This document shows positions 1-11,526 of a stretch of DNA of 64,000 nt, piece by piece. The notes beneath the pieces are model-generated. The model saw nothing but the letters and a program-made list of their open reading frames with translations. It was not told the DNA's origin and did not search any database. The stretch is taken from NCBI GenBank assembly GCA_030734395.1, contig JAUZTG010000020.1:1798001-1862000 (forward strand), in the 5' to 3' direction. Origin of the DNA: Sarocladium kiliense (lineage: Eukaryota > Ascomycota > Sordariomycetes > Hypocreales > Sarocladiaceae). Numbering within the stretch: the first letter of the stretch is position 1; each line of letters begins with the position of its first letter. Both the position numbers and the translations under genes were made by a program.

Positions 1-1652
1 GGACTAGGTGCAGCTCATTTGCATCTTTTACACCCCAAGACCGTGCGAATCGACACAAAGACCAGCAAAATGAGTTGGGGACTTCGCACGATGTAGCAAT
101 CACATCATGCAACGTCAGACGGCCCTCCTCGCCACCTGAGTCCCGGCCTGCATTTTCAGTCGGCTTGCAAGCAGGCAAGCCATGACGATTGTCGACTGTT
201 TGTTTGCTACACCTGTCCAGCCAACCAATTCTCACCACAACATCCCCTCCTCGACCCGTATCCCGCATACTTGCAGGAGATGACCAATCTTTCCACACCA
301 TCAGCCAAGGAATTCCTGTCTCTTTGTCTCGGGTGTTTGCTTCTCTGACCCGATCCCGTCGCTCTGTCCTATGTGACGAGCACTCCGGACTTAACAAAAG
401 ACATACGCCCCTGTAGCCCTGCCTTTGGCTCGGCCATGGATGTTCTTATCGTCTCAGCTGACGGGAGGATGCATCATGGACCAGACTAGACTTGCGCGCG
501 GGTGATGTGGAATGTTTGCTTTGAGGAGCAGAGGGGGAGATCACATCGAGGACGGGAGGGAGAGCAAGAAGACAGGAAGAGGTAACCAGTAGACGGGTCG
601 GGTTGTCTCTATTCCCTCCAACTTATACAGAATGATGTCCAGCCGTCTCCCACGGAGATATTCTTCTCTTTCTTTCATCATCCATGAATTTCTTCAACCG
701 ATACCTGATCAGTGTTAACCATTTGTCAACTTAACTCTCTTTATACTTCCTCTAAGTGCCGAATAAGCCTTTAGTATTACCTTTTCCAACTTCTCGTTCC
801 TCCTCCTTCTGTACCCACGGCAACCCCCAGAAAGAGCCCAAAGTATTTGCGCTGGTAAGCTTCCAACTCTTTACGGCATTCAATACGTCCAAAGGGCGTT
901 GTCTCAGATGGCTCAGCCATCCTGAGCCTTTGCCTTCCCTGAAAGAGTCACTGTCATTATTCTGTTCTTGTCTCTGACTTGTTGTAGCCTCGCAGAGTCT
1001 CTTAGTTCACAGTCTCTGTTACTCTACTATACTTGAGGACTCGCTGCCTGCCTCTCCAGCCTTTGTCTTTCCGATTCGATCTCGCGGGCTCGTCGTGCTC
1101 TAAGCAATCAACGTCAAATTACGAAAAGAAACATCTCGCTTCTTTTTGGTAGGTATGCTCTGCACATGCGCCCGAGAGAATTACTCCTGACCTGGTGCCG
1201 TGCCTTCAAGCTCAGCCTTTGCTCTATTTGTCTACCTTGTAAGTTTGACCGCACCAAAGCTGCCTACTAATCACTGACATCATGTTTTCGTCCGAATACA
1301 GGCCCTGTGAGACTTGTTGATTCTATTCCTGTAAGTCTGCGTACCCTGAATGACAATTTCAAACATGCTGACATAGTCGGTTCCTCCGCACCTCAGTCTT
1401 TCTGCTCAATTCAGCAGTTTCTCGGCTTCAACTGCTGCTGTTCTGAGTTTTGGTCTGTTATCCGTCAGCCTCAAAGTAGTCTCGTGACTATACGTGAACT
1501 TTGCGTCAGCTTCTGTCTTGAAAGACGCTCTGACGTTGACTTCATGCTTTACTTGCGTCTTGTCACCTCAAACCGTTGCTCATTCTCTGTCCTTGCTCCC
1601 TCCCCTTTCCCTTCACCGCGCTCCATCTCAGTAGCGCAAGTGCACATTTTCT
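1..1652. other. Gene-free leader/promoter region
   Basis: No convincing coding region is seen. From about 600 onward the + strand is rich in C and T, as is common in fungal promoters and long 5' leaders, so much of it probably belongs to the gene starting at 1653. Short open frames here have no recognisable domains. A leader intron is possible, but I could not place one. Confidence 0.5.
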
Positions 1653-3575
1653 ATGGCTACGATGTCTCATTCGTCCAGTTCTCCCTCTCTCCCCTCCAGA
1701 TCATCTTCCTCTGTATCGCTTTGTTCAAAACTGTCTGGTGGATGTTCAGAGTCCACTATACACGCAATGCCAGGGGCGCCTCACCTGGAACCACTGGAGG
1801 TCGCTCCTATCATTGATGGCTCTGCACGCTTGAGAGGCGAACCGGCTTGCTATATCGTAGAGCCTCACTCGCCATCCGACCCAACCTTGGACATATCTCT
1901 CGTCACCCCTCCTCCTGTATGGCTTCCCGCTCAATCGAAACTTGATCCAGACTTGCCCTGGCTAAAACGCCTGGATGGAGCTCTGCTTGATCCACCTTCG
2001 GGAGAAGGCGAGCCCTCAACCGCTGGTGCTGCCAAATGGCATGGCCTATGCTATGCGAAACTCATTTTCCGCGTGGATATCCGTTCCAACTTCGCTGACT
2101 GGGTCACCTCGGTCGGCCCACAGTTGAAGCGCATGGCTCAAGATCTCTTCGACCGCTACGGTCGTCTGCGACCTGAGTTCAAGGACCATCCCTACATGCG
2201 TGGCTCCGGAATCTGGGGTGATGAGCTCAATGTTGGGAACATTCTTCTCATCGAGAGACTCCTTGCTGATAAGCATGTCCGCTACCGAGGAAAGGGACGT
2301 GCCATCTTCAATAAAGTCCTGGAGAATGCCCATGCGAACAGCCCAAAGGACTCCTTCATTGTCATTACTTGTATTGACAAGGGAGTTCCCTTGACTCTCG
2401 AGGATGAAGCCAAAATGAAACACAAAATGAGGGACGGTGTTTCCTTCATCCGTTCCTTGGGCTTTCGTCGGCTTGGCAACACTCCTTGGTTTGCATACTC
2501 GGTCCAGCCAGGCCACAAGAGCCGTGCAATGCTACCAGGGGATGACTACGATCCTCCCTCCGTGGTCCATCCCACTACCAACCTCTACGAGTTCGCATTC
2601 CACATCATCCCCTGGAACGATGAAGTCTCTTGCCTCCGCTTCTTCAAGGATTGCCTCGACAACGTGGACAGCAGCGAACTCAACTGGGCCAGCACCAACA
2701 AACGCGGCCGCACCGTCATGCACGAAGCAGCCCTTCACATCTATCCCTCTGTCCTAGGCCTGATAATGGAGCACGCGCCTCAACTCACAGTGACCCGAGA
2801 CAGCGCCGGCGCCACTCCATTCGAAGCTCTGACCCTCAAGCTCGAGCGCAAGAGAACATTCCACCCGGACGCTTTGACATCTGGTGCCCGACCAGATGAG
2901 TTTGTTGGCTACAATCCTGATGAAGTTGCCTGCATCCGCATCCTGGATACATCCAACAGAACCAAGGAGCAGATCCGCTTCGGCTGTACTTGTGGTCACT
3001 GCGAAGGCGGCTACCTTTCCCCTCGGATGACCAAACGACTCGAGCTTCATGCCGACTACATCTCCAGACACCTGCTCTCCCACGTTGACACTGGAGATGC
3101 TCCCTACTACGCCCCTATCAACAGCATGTTCGACCCGGGCAATAAGCACATGAAGGCCATCCTCCACCCACACACCCGCATCATGTTCCTCGAGTCCCTC
3201 TCCCTCCGCCACGGCTTCGCAAACCATTTCGCCTTCCTTTCACAATGTCTAGCGCTAAATTTCGCACCAACAGACATCAACCTGGTGACCATCCTCTTGA
3301 ACTCCGGGGTCCAAGGAGAGCAGGCGAGAGAGTTCTTCGAGCACGGTGGCTCGTGTCAGATGATCCGCAGTATCACCTTCGATGTCGCTGCGGCAAACAG
3401 TGAATGGGCTGGTACCGGTAGCAGTCAAGGCCGGCTCTACGGAAGCTGGGGAACCCTGCCTGAGTGTCGAAACGACCTTGAGTTTATCCTTGCTGAGCGC
3501 TTCTGCAACATTGACTCCAACATTCTATTGGGCCAGATCCCGAGCACTATGGCTTATCAAAGCCCCTCTCCTTGA
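1653..3575 (+). CDS. Hypothetical GNAT-like/ankyrin-like fungal protein
   Basis: Intronless frame of 640 codons from the ATG at 1653. A serine-rich N-terminus (about residues 4-25) is probably disordered. Residues about 125-290 resemble a degenerate GNAT acetyltransferase fold: a strand/helix segment with GKGRAIFNKV is followed by a terminal SLGFRRLGNTPWFA, the usual end of GNAT domains. Residues about 345-395 contain an ankyrin-like unit (NKRGRTVMHEAAL, then a second helix and AGATPFEAL). A later segment has a small cysteine cluster, CTCGHCEGGYLSP, that could bind zinc. No signal peptide or membrane segment is seen. I do not recognise a named family. The domain reading is inference from pattern, and the function is unknown. 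An upstream ATG in a leader exon cannot be excluded. Confidence 0.8.
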   Translation: MATMSHSSSSPSLPSRSSSSVSLCSKLSGGCSESTIHAMPGAPHLEPLEVAPIIDGSARLRGEPACYIVEPHSPSDPTLDISLVTPPPVWLPAQSKLDPDLPWLKRLDGALLDPPSGEGEPSTAGAAKWHGLCYAKLIFRVDIRSNFADWVTSVGPQLKRMAQDLFDRYGRLRPEFKDHPYMRGSGIWGDELNVGNILLIERLLADKHVRYRGKGRAIFNKVLENAHANSPKDSFIVITCIDKGVPLTLEDEAKMKHKMRDGVSFIRSLGFRRLGNTPWFAYSVQPGHKSRAMLPGDDYDPPSVVHPTTNLYEFAFHIIPWNDEVSCLRFFKDCLDNVDSSELNWASTNKRGRTVMHEAALHIYPSVLGLIMEHAPQLTVTRDSAGATPFEALTLKLERKRTFHPDALTSGARPDEFVGYNPDEVACIRILDTSNRTKEQIRFGCTCGHCEGGYLSPRMTKRLELHADYISRHLLSHVDTGDAPYYAPINSMFDPGNKHMKAILHPHTRIMFLESLSLRHGFANHFAFLSQCLALNFAPTDINLVTILLNSGVQGEQAREFFEHGGSCQMIRSITFDVAAANSEWAGTGSSQGRLYGSWGTLPECRNDLEFILAERFCNIDSNILLGQIPSTMAYQSPSP

Positions 3576-4064
3576 CTCTGATAGTTTACTACATTGCTGC
3601 CTGCTATTTTCAATTCTTCGGATCATGGCTTGCTACGTACAAGGGGATTGTGGTCGTTAAGAGGGAGGACATGTCATGACGGTTGATAGACCATCACGCA
3701 CGCACAACTAGCATCGAAATCGAAATCGGTCAGTAGTATGCCATACTCCGAGCTGCGCTTCATGACATAGCTCGTACAAACTGTGAAGACTCTGGGCTCG
3801 ATGCTGTTTTGTATACTACATCTCGGTTACGATTCATGTAAACTTGGCCTACGGCTAATTTCCTTTGTCATTATGAATTAAACAGCGAGGGATATCGTAA
3901 ACAACAAGTCAAAAAGAGAAGATTTGGAAGAAAGAACCCCATTGATGAATCATCTGCAATTGCCTGACGGAGTGAAATCCATGTAGCTGCAACGTGTAAG
4001 ACAAGAGAGGGTATATACATGCCACCCATATTAAAACGTCTGCCAATCCGATGCTAAGGAATGC
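3576..4064. other. Intergenic, convergent 3' ends
   Basis: Lies between the 3' ends of two convergent genes and is moderately AT-rich. It is probably 3' UTR for both. No gene seen. Confidence 0.6.
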
Positions 4065-6095
4065 TCATCTAGATGATGGGTGCGATACATCGCCACCGTG
4101 ATAGTCGAGGTGGTGAGCATGGCCTTCATGGCTTGGTTGGGTAGCTAAACTTGCAATGTGGCCAAGTGCGTGTTCATTTAATCGTGGGAGTGACGCATTA
4201 TCGGATTCCGGTCCATTCGGGAGGCCTGTCCGACTCTTGATCGGGGCCAATTCGAAACCGACATTTGCGTTGTGTACCCTGTTGAACAGTGGTGTAGGGG
4301 TTGCGGTCCTTTCTTCTCTGCTCTCTGGCCGTGCTCCCTCCTCTATCTGCCCGCGTCCAGAGAACTGATACACCTGTGAACCACCACTCCACGATGGTAG
4401 GCGTGGCTCTGCTGGATCTTCGGCTTCAGTCTCCGGCGCCGCGAAGCCCATGTCTTGGCGCAGGCGTGCAGCCTCCTCCTCGGGGACAGCTTTCCAACTG
4501 CATTTTGCATGTTTCTTCGTGCATCCCTGACACGCTGTCAGATGTTTCACGCAAGCCAAGCGTAGCCTTCGGCAGCGGTCGCAAGGAGGGCTGATAATGT
4601 CGCCTTTGACAAGTTTATCCGTCCGTTGAGTTATCAGAGAACGCAATGCGTCGCTTGGGCTGTTTGTTGTAACGATAGAGCCAGCACCCTCGTTGTTAAG
4701 TTTGCTGTTGTTAGTATTAGCGGAATTGCTACTGGTGGTTGGAGGTCGAGGAAAAGATGATGCATGGCGAGGGAACGGGACAGGCATGGACGGTGATCGT
4801 TGCCCGACCGGTGTTAATGGCAGCCCTGCGCCAGATGTCGATCGAGATTGAGCAGACATCGCCGTTGCGGTGATGAACTGCTGGAGTAGGTCGGCGTGGA
4901 GATCGTAGGCACCCCCAAATCCGGATATGCGGGCATGCTGACGTTGCGGAGGCGGATTCTGTGCTTGTCGCCTTCTTGTGATCTCGTTCTTTCGTTGACC
5001 AAGCGAATGGTGTAGAATACGTGCTCGTGCGGCCACTTCGTCTGCTTTCTTGTATAGGATGGAGGCACGCTGTTCAATTATTTCCAGCGTCGCTAACTCG
5101 GACAGTTCGTCCTCCTCGAAAGACTGCTCCAATGCCAGTCCATCAAGTGCACCCGAGGAGATAAGTCGCCAGTCATCTTCGTTGATCTCGACTTGACAGC
5201 CCTTGCAGGGAAACTGACAGCGTCGGGTGCCGTCAGGGTGGGCGTTCAACTTGAACTCATCGGCATTACTTTTGGCAAAAAGCACGATGTCGGACCACGT
5301 TACTGTGACAGGGTAGTGGGGTTGTGAGATGATGTTCATACCGCCCTCGAAGAAGTTGTCGATGCCTTTGAGTAGCCGCGGGCCAGTCAATTTGGCGCCG
5401 AGGTTTGCAGCAAGGCTATCACGCCGCTTCAGGACATCTGCATGTGTTGTCAGCATGTATCGGATAATGTGGCCTTCAGCCCTTACCCTCATATCTGCCA
5501 ATAAGGCTCACAATGTCCATAAAAGTCTCACCATCACCTTGAATCAGCGGGAGAGGAAGTTGGTCGGGTCTTGGAAGGTAATTAATGAAGCCTAATATCC
5601 CTAGGAATCGCAATGGTCAGTATATGCTCCTCGAACATGAACAGGATAATGCAAGCGAACCCCAAGCCCGCAATGGGTCAATAGCAAGGGCCTGGAACGC
5701 GACAGAACCACCAACGAACTGATGTACCCCTCGAGCATGGTACAAGGCTCCGGGTCGGAGTAGCGTGCCGTGACTGCGAACAGTCTTCCAGACATGGCAG
5801 AACGCTAAAACGACACTCCAGATTCTTTGGCTGGGGTTGACAGATAATGGGTGGAAGAAGTAAATGGCTTGGCAAGTCGAGCAACCAGTCAAGTGTGCTC
5901 GGCTTGTAGGAACAAGCTGGGAAATAAGTGCAGCGCTCAGATGAAGTCAAAGCGGGCCTGAATGGTCGAGAGAATATATTTCATACCTTGAGGCACATTT
6001 GTATTGTGGCGTGGACGTTGGCTGGGATGCGCGGCGGAGTCGTCGTCGTCCTCCCGGGCTCGACGATGAGACTCTTGCTCGCCAGCGTGTGCCAT
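4065..6095 (-). CDS. Zn(II)2Cys6 transcription factor with C-terminal zinc cluster
   Basis: Three exons, complement(4065..5437, 5487..5591, 5987..6095), sum to 1587 nt, giving 528 aa. Exon 1 starts MAHAGEQESH and is followed by a 395-nt intron. Exon 2 encodes FINYLPRPDQLPLPLIQGDG, and a 49-nt intron (gtaagg...acacatgcag) joins it in phase to DVLKRRDSL. The zinc cluster, at about residues 356-388, has spacing C-x2-C-x6-C-x6-C-x2-C-x6-C (starts CDRCRRLRLAC). It lies in the C-terminal third rather than at the N-terminus. A second cysteine group (CQFPCKGC) occurs near residue 145. The middle and C-terminus are rich in S, P and N and look disordered. No fungal_trans domain is evident. It is probably a nuclear DNA-binding regulator with unknown targets. 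The long first intron and a gene-free 4.4 kb upstream suggest complex regulation. Confidence 0.85.
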
Positions 6096-9000
6096 CGCCG
6101 GTGTTGAAGGGCGTATGATGTGAATGAGGTATCCAGAGACGTAGGACGAGACAGGTGTATTCACTGTCCAGAAGCCAACCCAGGAGGCCTTGAGCCACAG
6201 AGGGATGACAGGCAGAGTCAAACGGACCCCATGTTATGGGCCGTTTGCAGGGTGTTGGGGAAGTCTCCAGGAGAGATTTGGCACAGAAGGACAATGGCAG
6301 TGATGCGGGAAAAGAATGACAGGATATTAGAGAGGATGCGGGGGAATGGGCAGAAGGCGACGGAAAATGCAGAATGGGGGAAAGAAGACTGCAATGCAAG
6401 CCAGGAGGATGGGCGAGTGTAAAGGAAACTGAGGGATGAGGGAGGAAGTGAGGATATGATACAGTGGTGGTGATTAGGACGGAGTGAGTTAGCAAGACTG
6501 AATTCGCTAGGAGTGTTGCCGTTGTCTTGTCTGTCTCCAGTGCAGCGGTGGCTGCACCTGTGCCTGGGCGAAAGCAACACAGGCCGGTGTCAGTGTACGC
6601 CAGCTGCTGTGGACAGAGACGTGGGGCGATGCGGCTGCGCTGCGGCGAGAGGCAGTGAAGAGGAAGGTGTGGTGTAGGGATGGTAGTGCAGTTTGAGGCG
6701 AGGCAAGCTGAAGGAAGGAAGGAAGGGGAGCAGCTTGACCTAACACTGGAGCCCGGTATGGACAGCTCTAGAATAGAACTCGTAAGTACCAGTCACAACA
6801 AATGCTCCTGGTGGGGTACTTGAAGCTCTCAGGCCCACGTCGTTGAGAATTGCCAGTGTGGGCAGCTGCGATCAGGTGCGTGATGTGGGGCCGCCGAATA
6901 TGGAGGCAGGCGCAACGGAGTTGGAGAGTGGAGTACCTGTCAGGCGTCGCGGATCCCGCGTAGGCAAGGACGGAGGAGGACAGCAAGGAAGGAGGGACAC
7001 CGGAGAAGTCCAGATCCAGGGGAGGGAGCAACGGAGGCAGTGAGTTCGGCAGGAAGCAGTGCTGATCCTTCCTCCCAACAATTCTCACTGCTGGAAAGAA
7101 GAGCATGAGACCCCCAGAAGTTAGCAGAAGCGCAGAAGCCGGCTGCCCAACCGACTTTATTATTCTTGTCAGACTGTCCCAACTCCATCTTCCTGCAGTT
7201 TTTCCCATCATGCCCAGGAGATCATCAGCAATCCAGACTCCCGAAGCGACCTTTGATCTTCATGTCGATCCAATAACCCGATGCACCCTTGGGCGAGACG
7301 TTGCCGAGTCTAGACACCATCCTCACCGCGGCAAACCAGACACCTGACCGTTTCCGCCACAAATCTCATGTTGCATCGACGAGAGCGAGGTTCTGTTTAC
7401 ATTTTCTAAGGATAAGCACCATGCATGGGTTTCTCTCGAACTTTCAGCGCATCGCCTCTGTTCTGCAGGGGTACTTTCCCACCCCTCGCTATCCCCGCGA
7501 GCCAGATATAATGCCACTAATCCCTAAGAATTAAAAGATCCTTGCTTATGGAAACACAAAAACCCCATGGGCCAGCCGTGGGCGAATCTCTGAGCGCGAC
7601 TTCGGCAGATGCACATGTCAGTCTTTTGTTGGACGAACTACGAAACCCTGTTCGCGCTGTTCGGAAACATTGCACCTTGCCTGCACGTCTCCACAACGTC
7701 CTGCAGCACGGGGATCGTTCATCCCCCATCAACACCTTTGCTTCCGTGCTTTGTGCACTTCCGCCTCCATCTCATTCGCTCACCTCAATCGCACAAGGCA
7801 AAACGTAGCCTTAACAGAGTGTCAGCCGGAATTACAGACGAAAAGATGGCTGTCTCGGTGGGGCCTGCCAATCGCAGCATGTTTGCAGCTGACTATGTTC
7901 AGACGTTCCCTGTCAAAAAGCTTTCATCAAACGGGCAATGATAGTCGCCACAGCTTCGCGAGGATCCAGATCCAATGTACGCGTCCAGAGCGGCGGGCTG
8001 ACGAGCGAGGGGCCCAAGAACCACCAGGGATGTTCACTTTGCGCCTGTCGACATTGGTCTTGAAGGACCCCACACGTGCCTGATGCGGCAAGGTGGCCAG
8101 GTCGTTCGTCTGTATAGGCGACGATCTTTGAGGTTGAGATACCAGCAAAGTAGAAATGATGAACAAATCATAGACCTTGCAGTGCCTACTCGGTGCTATC
8201 CGCCCAATGAGTGAAGGCACATGCATATGCACGCGGGATCGCGGGACAGACCAGTAGTAGCTGGGTCTCTTCACAAGCATCATTGCACCGTTGCATTATG
8301 ATCAAATTGGTGTTCGCATTGTCTTGCTCAATTAGCATTCAGAAAGCCACGCATTCTCACACCGAAATCCCGTCACACTACCTTAGCTGAGAGTATCGCC
8401 ACAGGTGAAATGATGCCGCGAAACTCTGGGACCTAGTCTGTACTAGACTCAGATGGAGATTGCGGGGGAGGAACGCAAAAACAGGGACGAGACTGCGGAG
8501 TAGCTCACAAGTCGTTTCGTGCCTCACAAAATTGCATCAAGTCTGCATCTAGCAACCAGCTTGCAGATGCAGATCACCACCATCCCGCACCCTCCGACGC
8601 ATCCCTGTGGCTTGATCTTTTCGGCTAGTTCCAGCGATGCTCCATGGAGAGCAAGTAAGTGCCGGGGAGGCGAAGGAAGATGGGCAAGGAGCCAGGGACA
8701 GCGCAGTGAGACATGCGTCATGACAATTCGTTTGGGGCGGAAGATTCAAGCATTGCCGCTCGATCATCAAGTGCTCAACGGCACACATGAGCGCACAGAC
8801 GTACGTACGTTAAGATAAATACAAGTGCGCGGCTTCTGGAAGCTTAGCACGACAACCGCCGCCGAGGATTTCCTTTGGCGTCCGCTTCGCTCGGCGAAGA
8901 CGTTCCTTAAGCTGGATTACCACCAGACCAGAGCACACAAAGTGGATGAAAACTGCGGTCACCCTAGGCGCCAACCTCAAGGCGATTTGATGGCAAACAA

Positions 9001-10547
9001 GCGAGAAACACAAAAAGCTCTTGATTGCCCACTTCGCCCCTGCCACCCCGCGTTCATACACCCACACTTTTTGCTTCCTCACATGAACGACATAACGGCC
9101 GTAAGTCACGGCGCCCGGATGTTGAGGGGTCCGCGCCAACCGCTCTGCCACTGTGCCGATCACCTCCTTATTCCGCTCTGAGGAACAAGCGATAAGTGGA
9201 GACACCATCGAGCTCTGGATACCTAAAGGGCCTCTATATACCGTAATGCCCCTGTCACCAGTGCCAGAGACCGAAGGGCGGCCCCTCTTTTCTCACCCTG
9301 GCCTCCGCCGCGATATTGGGAAACCCTCCCGCCCGCCGCCGGTGCTCGCCAGGATAGTTGGTGGTGGTGGCCACAGCTTGCGGCGGACAGTTCGTTCCTA
9401 CCTTACCTCTCTTAGTGGTGTGGGAGGGGCAGCGTTGATATCTAGAAATGGGTCGTCAAGAGCCTGGACAGGGTACGCGCCAAGGATTGGCAAAATCTGG
9501 TCGTTGTTTTATCAACCGTCATGAAGAGCAAGATTTCCTTCTCGAAGTGTCCAAGGGAATGAAGATCAGATGTGATGGCTATCGTCCGAGGCGCAGGTGT
9601 CATGTCTCGTACGCGTATTCAATTTGTCTGCGGCTGCCTTGTCATTATACCCAACACCTTCCTCGCTTTGCGTAGTGCACACATCCGCCTTTCCACGGAA
9701 CATGGGTCAGTGCGAAACCCCAGTCCGTGAAATATGAAGAAAGCATGCCGTGATCGGCACACGAAGTGTACTCAGATATCGCCCGGACTGGAAAGCAGTG
9801 CGTCTTGCAGCCATTGGTGAGTCGCATGATGGTGCGGAGGAGATGACAAGGGTTGGGCGGCTGAGCAGAAAGAAAGGGCTGGCTGGAGAAATCAGCATCC
9901 GGGCCTCAAGCGATCCCGGCCTGGCGATTCATCGCGAACAGCATCCCGACCCTCCATGGCGGCTCCCTGCTCTCCTCTATGTGAGGTGATCGTCCTTCCA
10001 CGGCGGACACCACCCTAGACCTCATCCGGGTGCGAAGGCGGGTACTGACTGTGCCACTGTGGCTGCTTCTTCTCCACCGCCGCCAGCAGCTGGTGAGCCA
10101 CCACTCCTGCTCTAGAGTCTCCCTCGACGAAGCCGCACGCACTTTGCATCATCCGGCATCCCAGCCCACATTGACCACTCACCACTGCCAAACAACGATC
10201 AAGTGGCTCCGATCACCACATTTTGGTGTCATCATTTCAGTCGTGCAAGAAGAGACGAAACTCACGACACTGGTCAATTCTTTTTCTTCAGCTGACCCTT
10301 GCTCGTTTGACGACCTTCCAGTAACAAGCTTGACACTGCGCTGACCCCGGCTCGGCGAACGGACGATACAGGTTGCACCCCTCCATCTGGGCGCGGCGCC
10401 TATTTTTGCATTGCTACTATTCTTGACCGCGAACGCGGCACATCACAGGCCTTGGGGATCAACCACCGCACACAACCCCACCCGAACCACCCATTACAGC
10501 TCGCCCTTGTTCTTTCTGGCCCTTTGGCCATTCGATGCGACGCGACC
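6096..10547. other. 4.4 kb gene-free region between divergent genes
   Basis: No gene is supported. From about 6220 to 7050 the + strand is purine-rich, so the minus strand is pyrimidine-rich, consistent with promoter or leader sequence of the transcription factor starting at 6095. Many open frames occur, but none has a recognisable domain or good splice continuity. A segment at about 9110-9160 resembles a tRNA D-arm but has no matching T-arm. The 10.4-10.55 kb part is probably LSM7 leader. Confidence 0.45.
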
Positions 10548-11065
10548 ATGTCCGATAACAGAGGAATGCATAGAGGAGGGGGCCGAGGTGGTGGACGTGG
10601 AGGCGGACGCGGAGGACGGGGCGGCGGTGCCGGAGGGCAGCAACACCAGGAGAAGGAGAGACCGAAGAAGGAGAACATCTTGGATCTGGGGAAGTACATG
10701 GACAAGCAGATTACCGTCAAGTTCAATGGCGGTCGGGAGGGTAAGTTCTGTCTTTCTTGCCTTCCGAGATGCGCACGAGCTGACAATGGACTGTAGTCAA
10801 GGGCACATTGAAGGGATACGACGCGCTCATGAACCTGGTTCTCGACGATGTGGAGGAGACTGTCAGAGGTAGGCTTTCTTCGTTCGGCGTCGCCTGCATT
10901 GCAAGCCATTAGAAACTAACACGACGAATAACAGATGACGAAGGAAACGAATCAACACGGCCGCTTGGCCTCGTCGTCGCGAGAGGCACCTTGCTGGTCC
11001 TCGTAAGCCCTGTCGACGGCAGCGAAGAGATCGCGAACCCGTTTGCGCAGCCGGAGGAGGATTGA
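10548..11065 (+). CDS. LSM7: LSm7, U6 snRNA-associated / mRNA-decay Sm-like protein
   Basis: Three exons, 10548..10740, 10797..10868 and 10935..11065, sum to 396 nt, giving 131 aa. All introns are GT-AG in consistent phase 1. The N-terminus is a Gly/Arg repeat (RGG boxes, residues about 5-35). The Sm fold follows: ILDLGKYMDKQITVKFNGGRE (Sm1, spoken for by conserved GR and D/L positions), then GTLKGYDALMNLVLDD, and the Sm2 motif LGLVVARGTLLVLVSP. This matches LSm7, a subunit of the LSm1-7 ring (cytoplasmic mRNA decapping) and the LSm2-8 ring (U6 snRNA in the nucleus). The gene is convergent with PAN3, another mRNA-decay factor. The RGG extension is longer than in yeast Lsm7 and could add RNA binding. 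Confidence 0.95.
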
Positions 11066-11526
11066 GAACTGAGGGGAGAAGGAGCGAATGAAATGGGACC
11101 TGGACTAAAGAACGGAGAACAGCGTCCACACAAGCGAGCACAATATGGGACTTAGCCAGGGATGAAGACATTGGTTTCTGGCGTGCTACCGAGAGTGCAG
11201 CTCTGCCGGGTCGCAGATGCGAAGATCTTGACTTCGGGGGCTGCTACTTACGTATCTTAAATGAAGATATGGTTCATGCTCGCCCGCTTCTTCTTGAGAC
11301 TAGATCATGGGCAACAGACTAAAGGTGACATAGATATGTTATTGCTTTCCATCTTTACTTGCTTAGCCGCCTCCGTCTCCTCAACCACCGTAGTTGCTCA
11401 AACCCGTAATGGGGCAACGATCTACTCAAATCTACAGCTCAAAGATCCGTCTCGTTCTCCCTCCCCCAATCGCCCGCCAATATACCCAAGCTTGCACCCA
11501 CGCCCCTCGAGAGCTGAAATCCACTC
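11066..11526. other. Intergenic between LSM7 and PAN3 3' ends
   Basis: Convergent 3' flank of about 460 bp, likely both 3' UTRs. No coding signal seen. Confidence 0.6.

Noticed and set aside
6768..7211. 147-codon open frame on the minus strand upstream of the Zn2Cys6 factor
   Set aside because: No domain and Pro/Leu/Ser-biased composition. It is more likely pyrimidine-rich leader DNA.
9100..9165. tRNA-like D-arm on the minus strand (GGCACAGTGGCAGAGCGG...)
   Set aside because: A box-A-like word and a GC-rich hairpin are present, but there is no T-arm (GTTCRANNC) and no matching acceptor 3' strand, so it is at most a relic.
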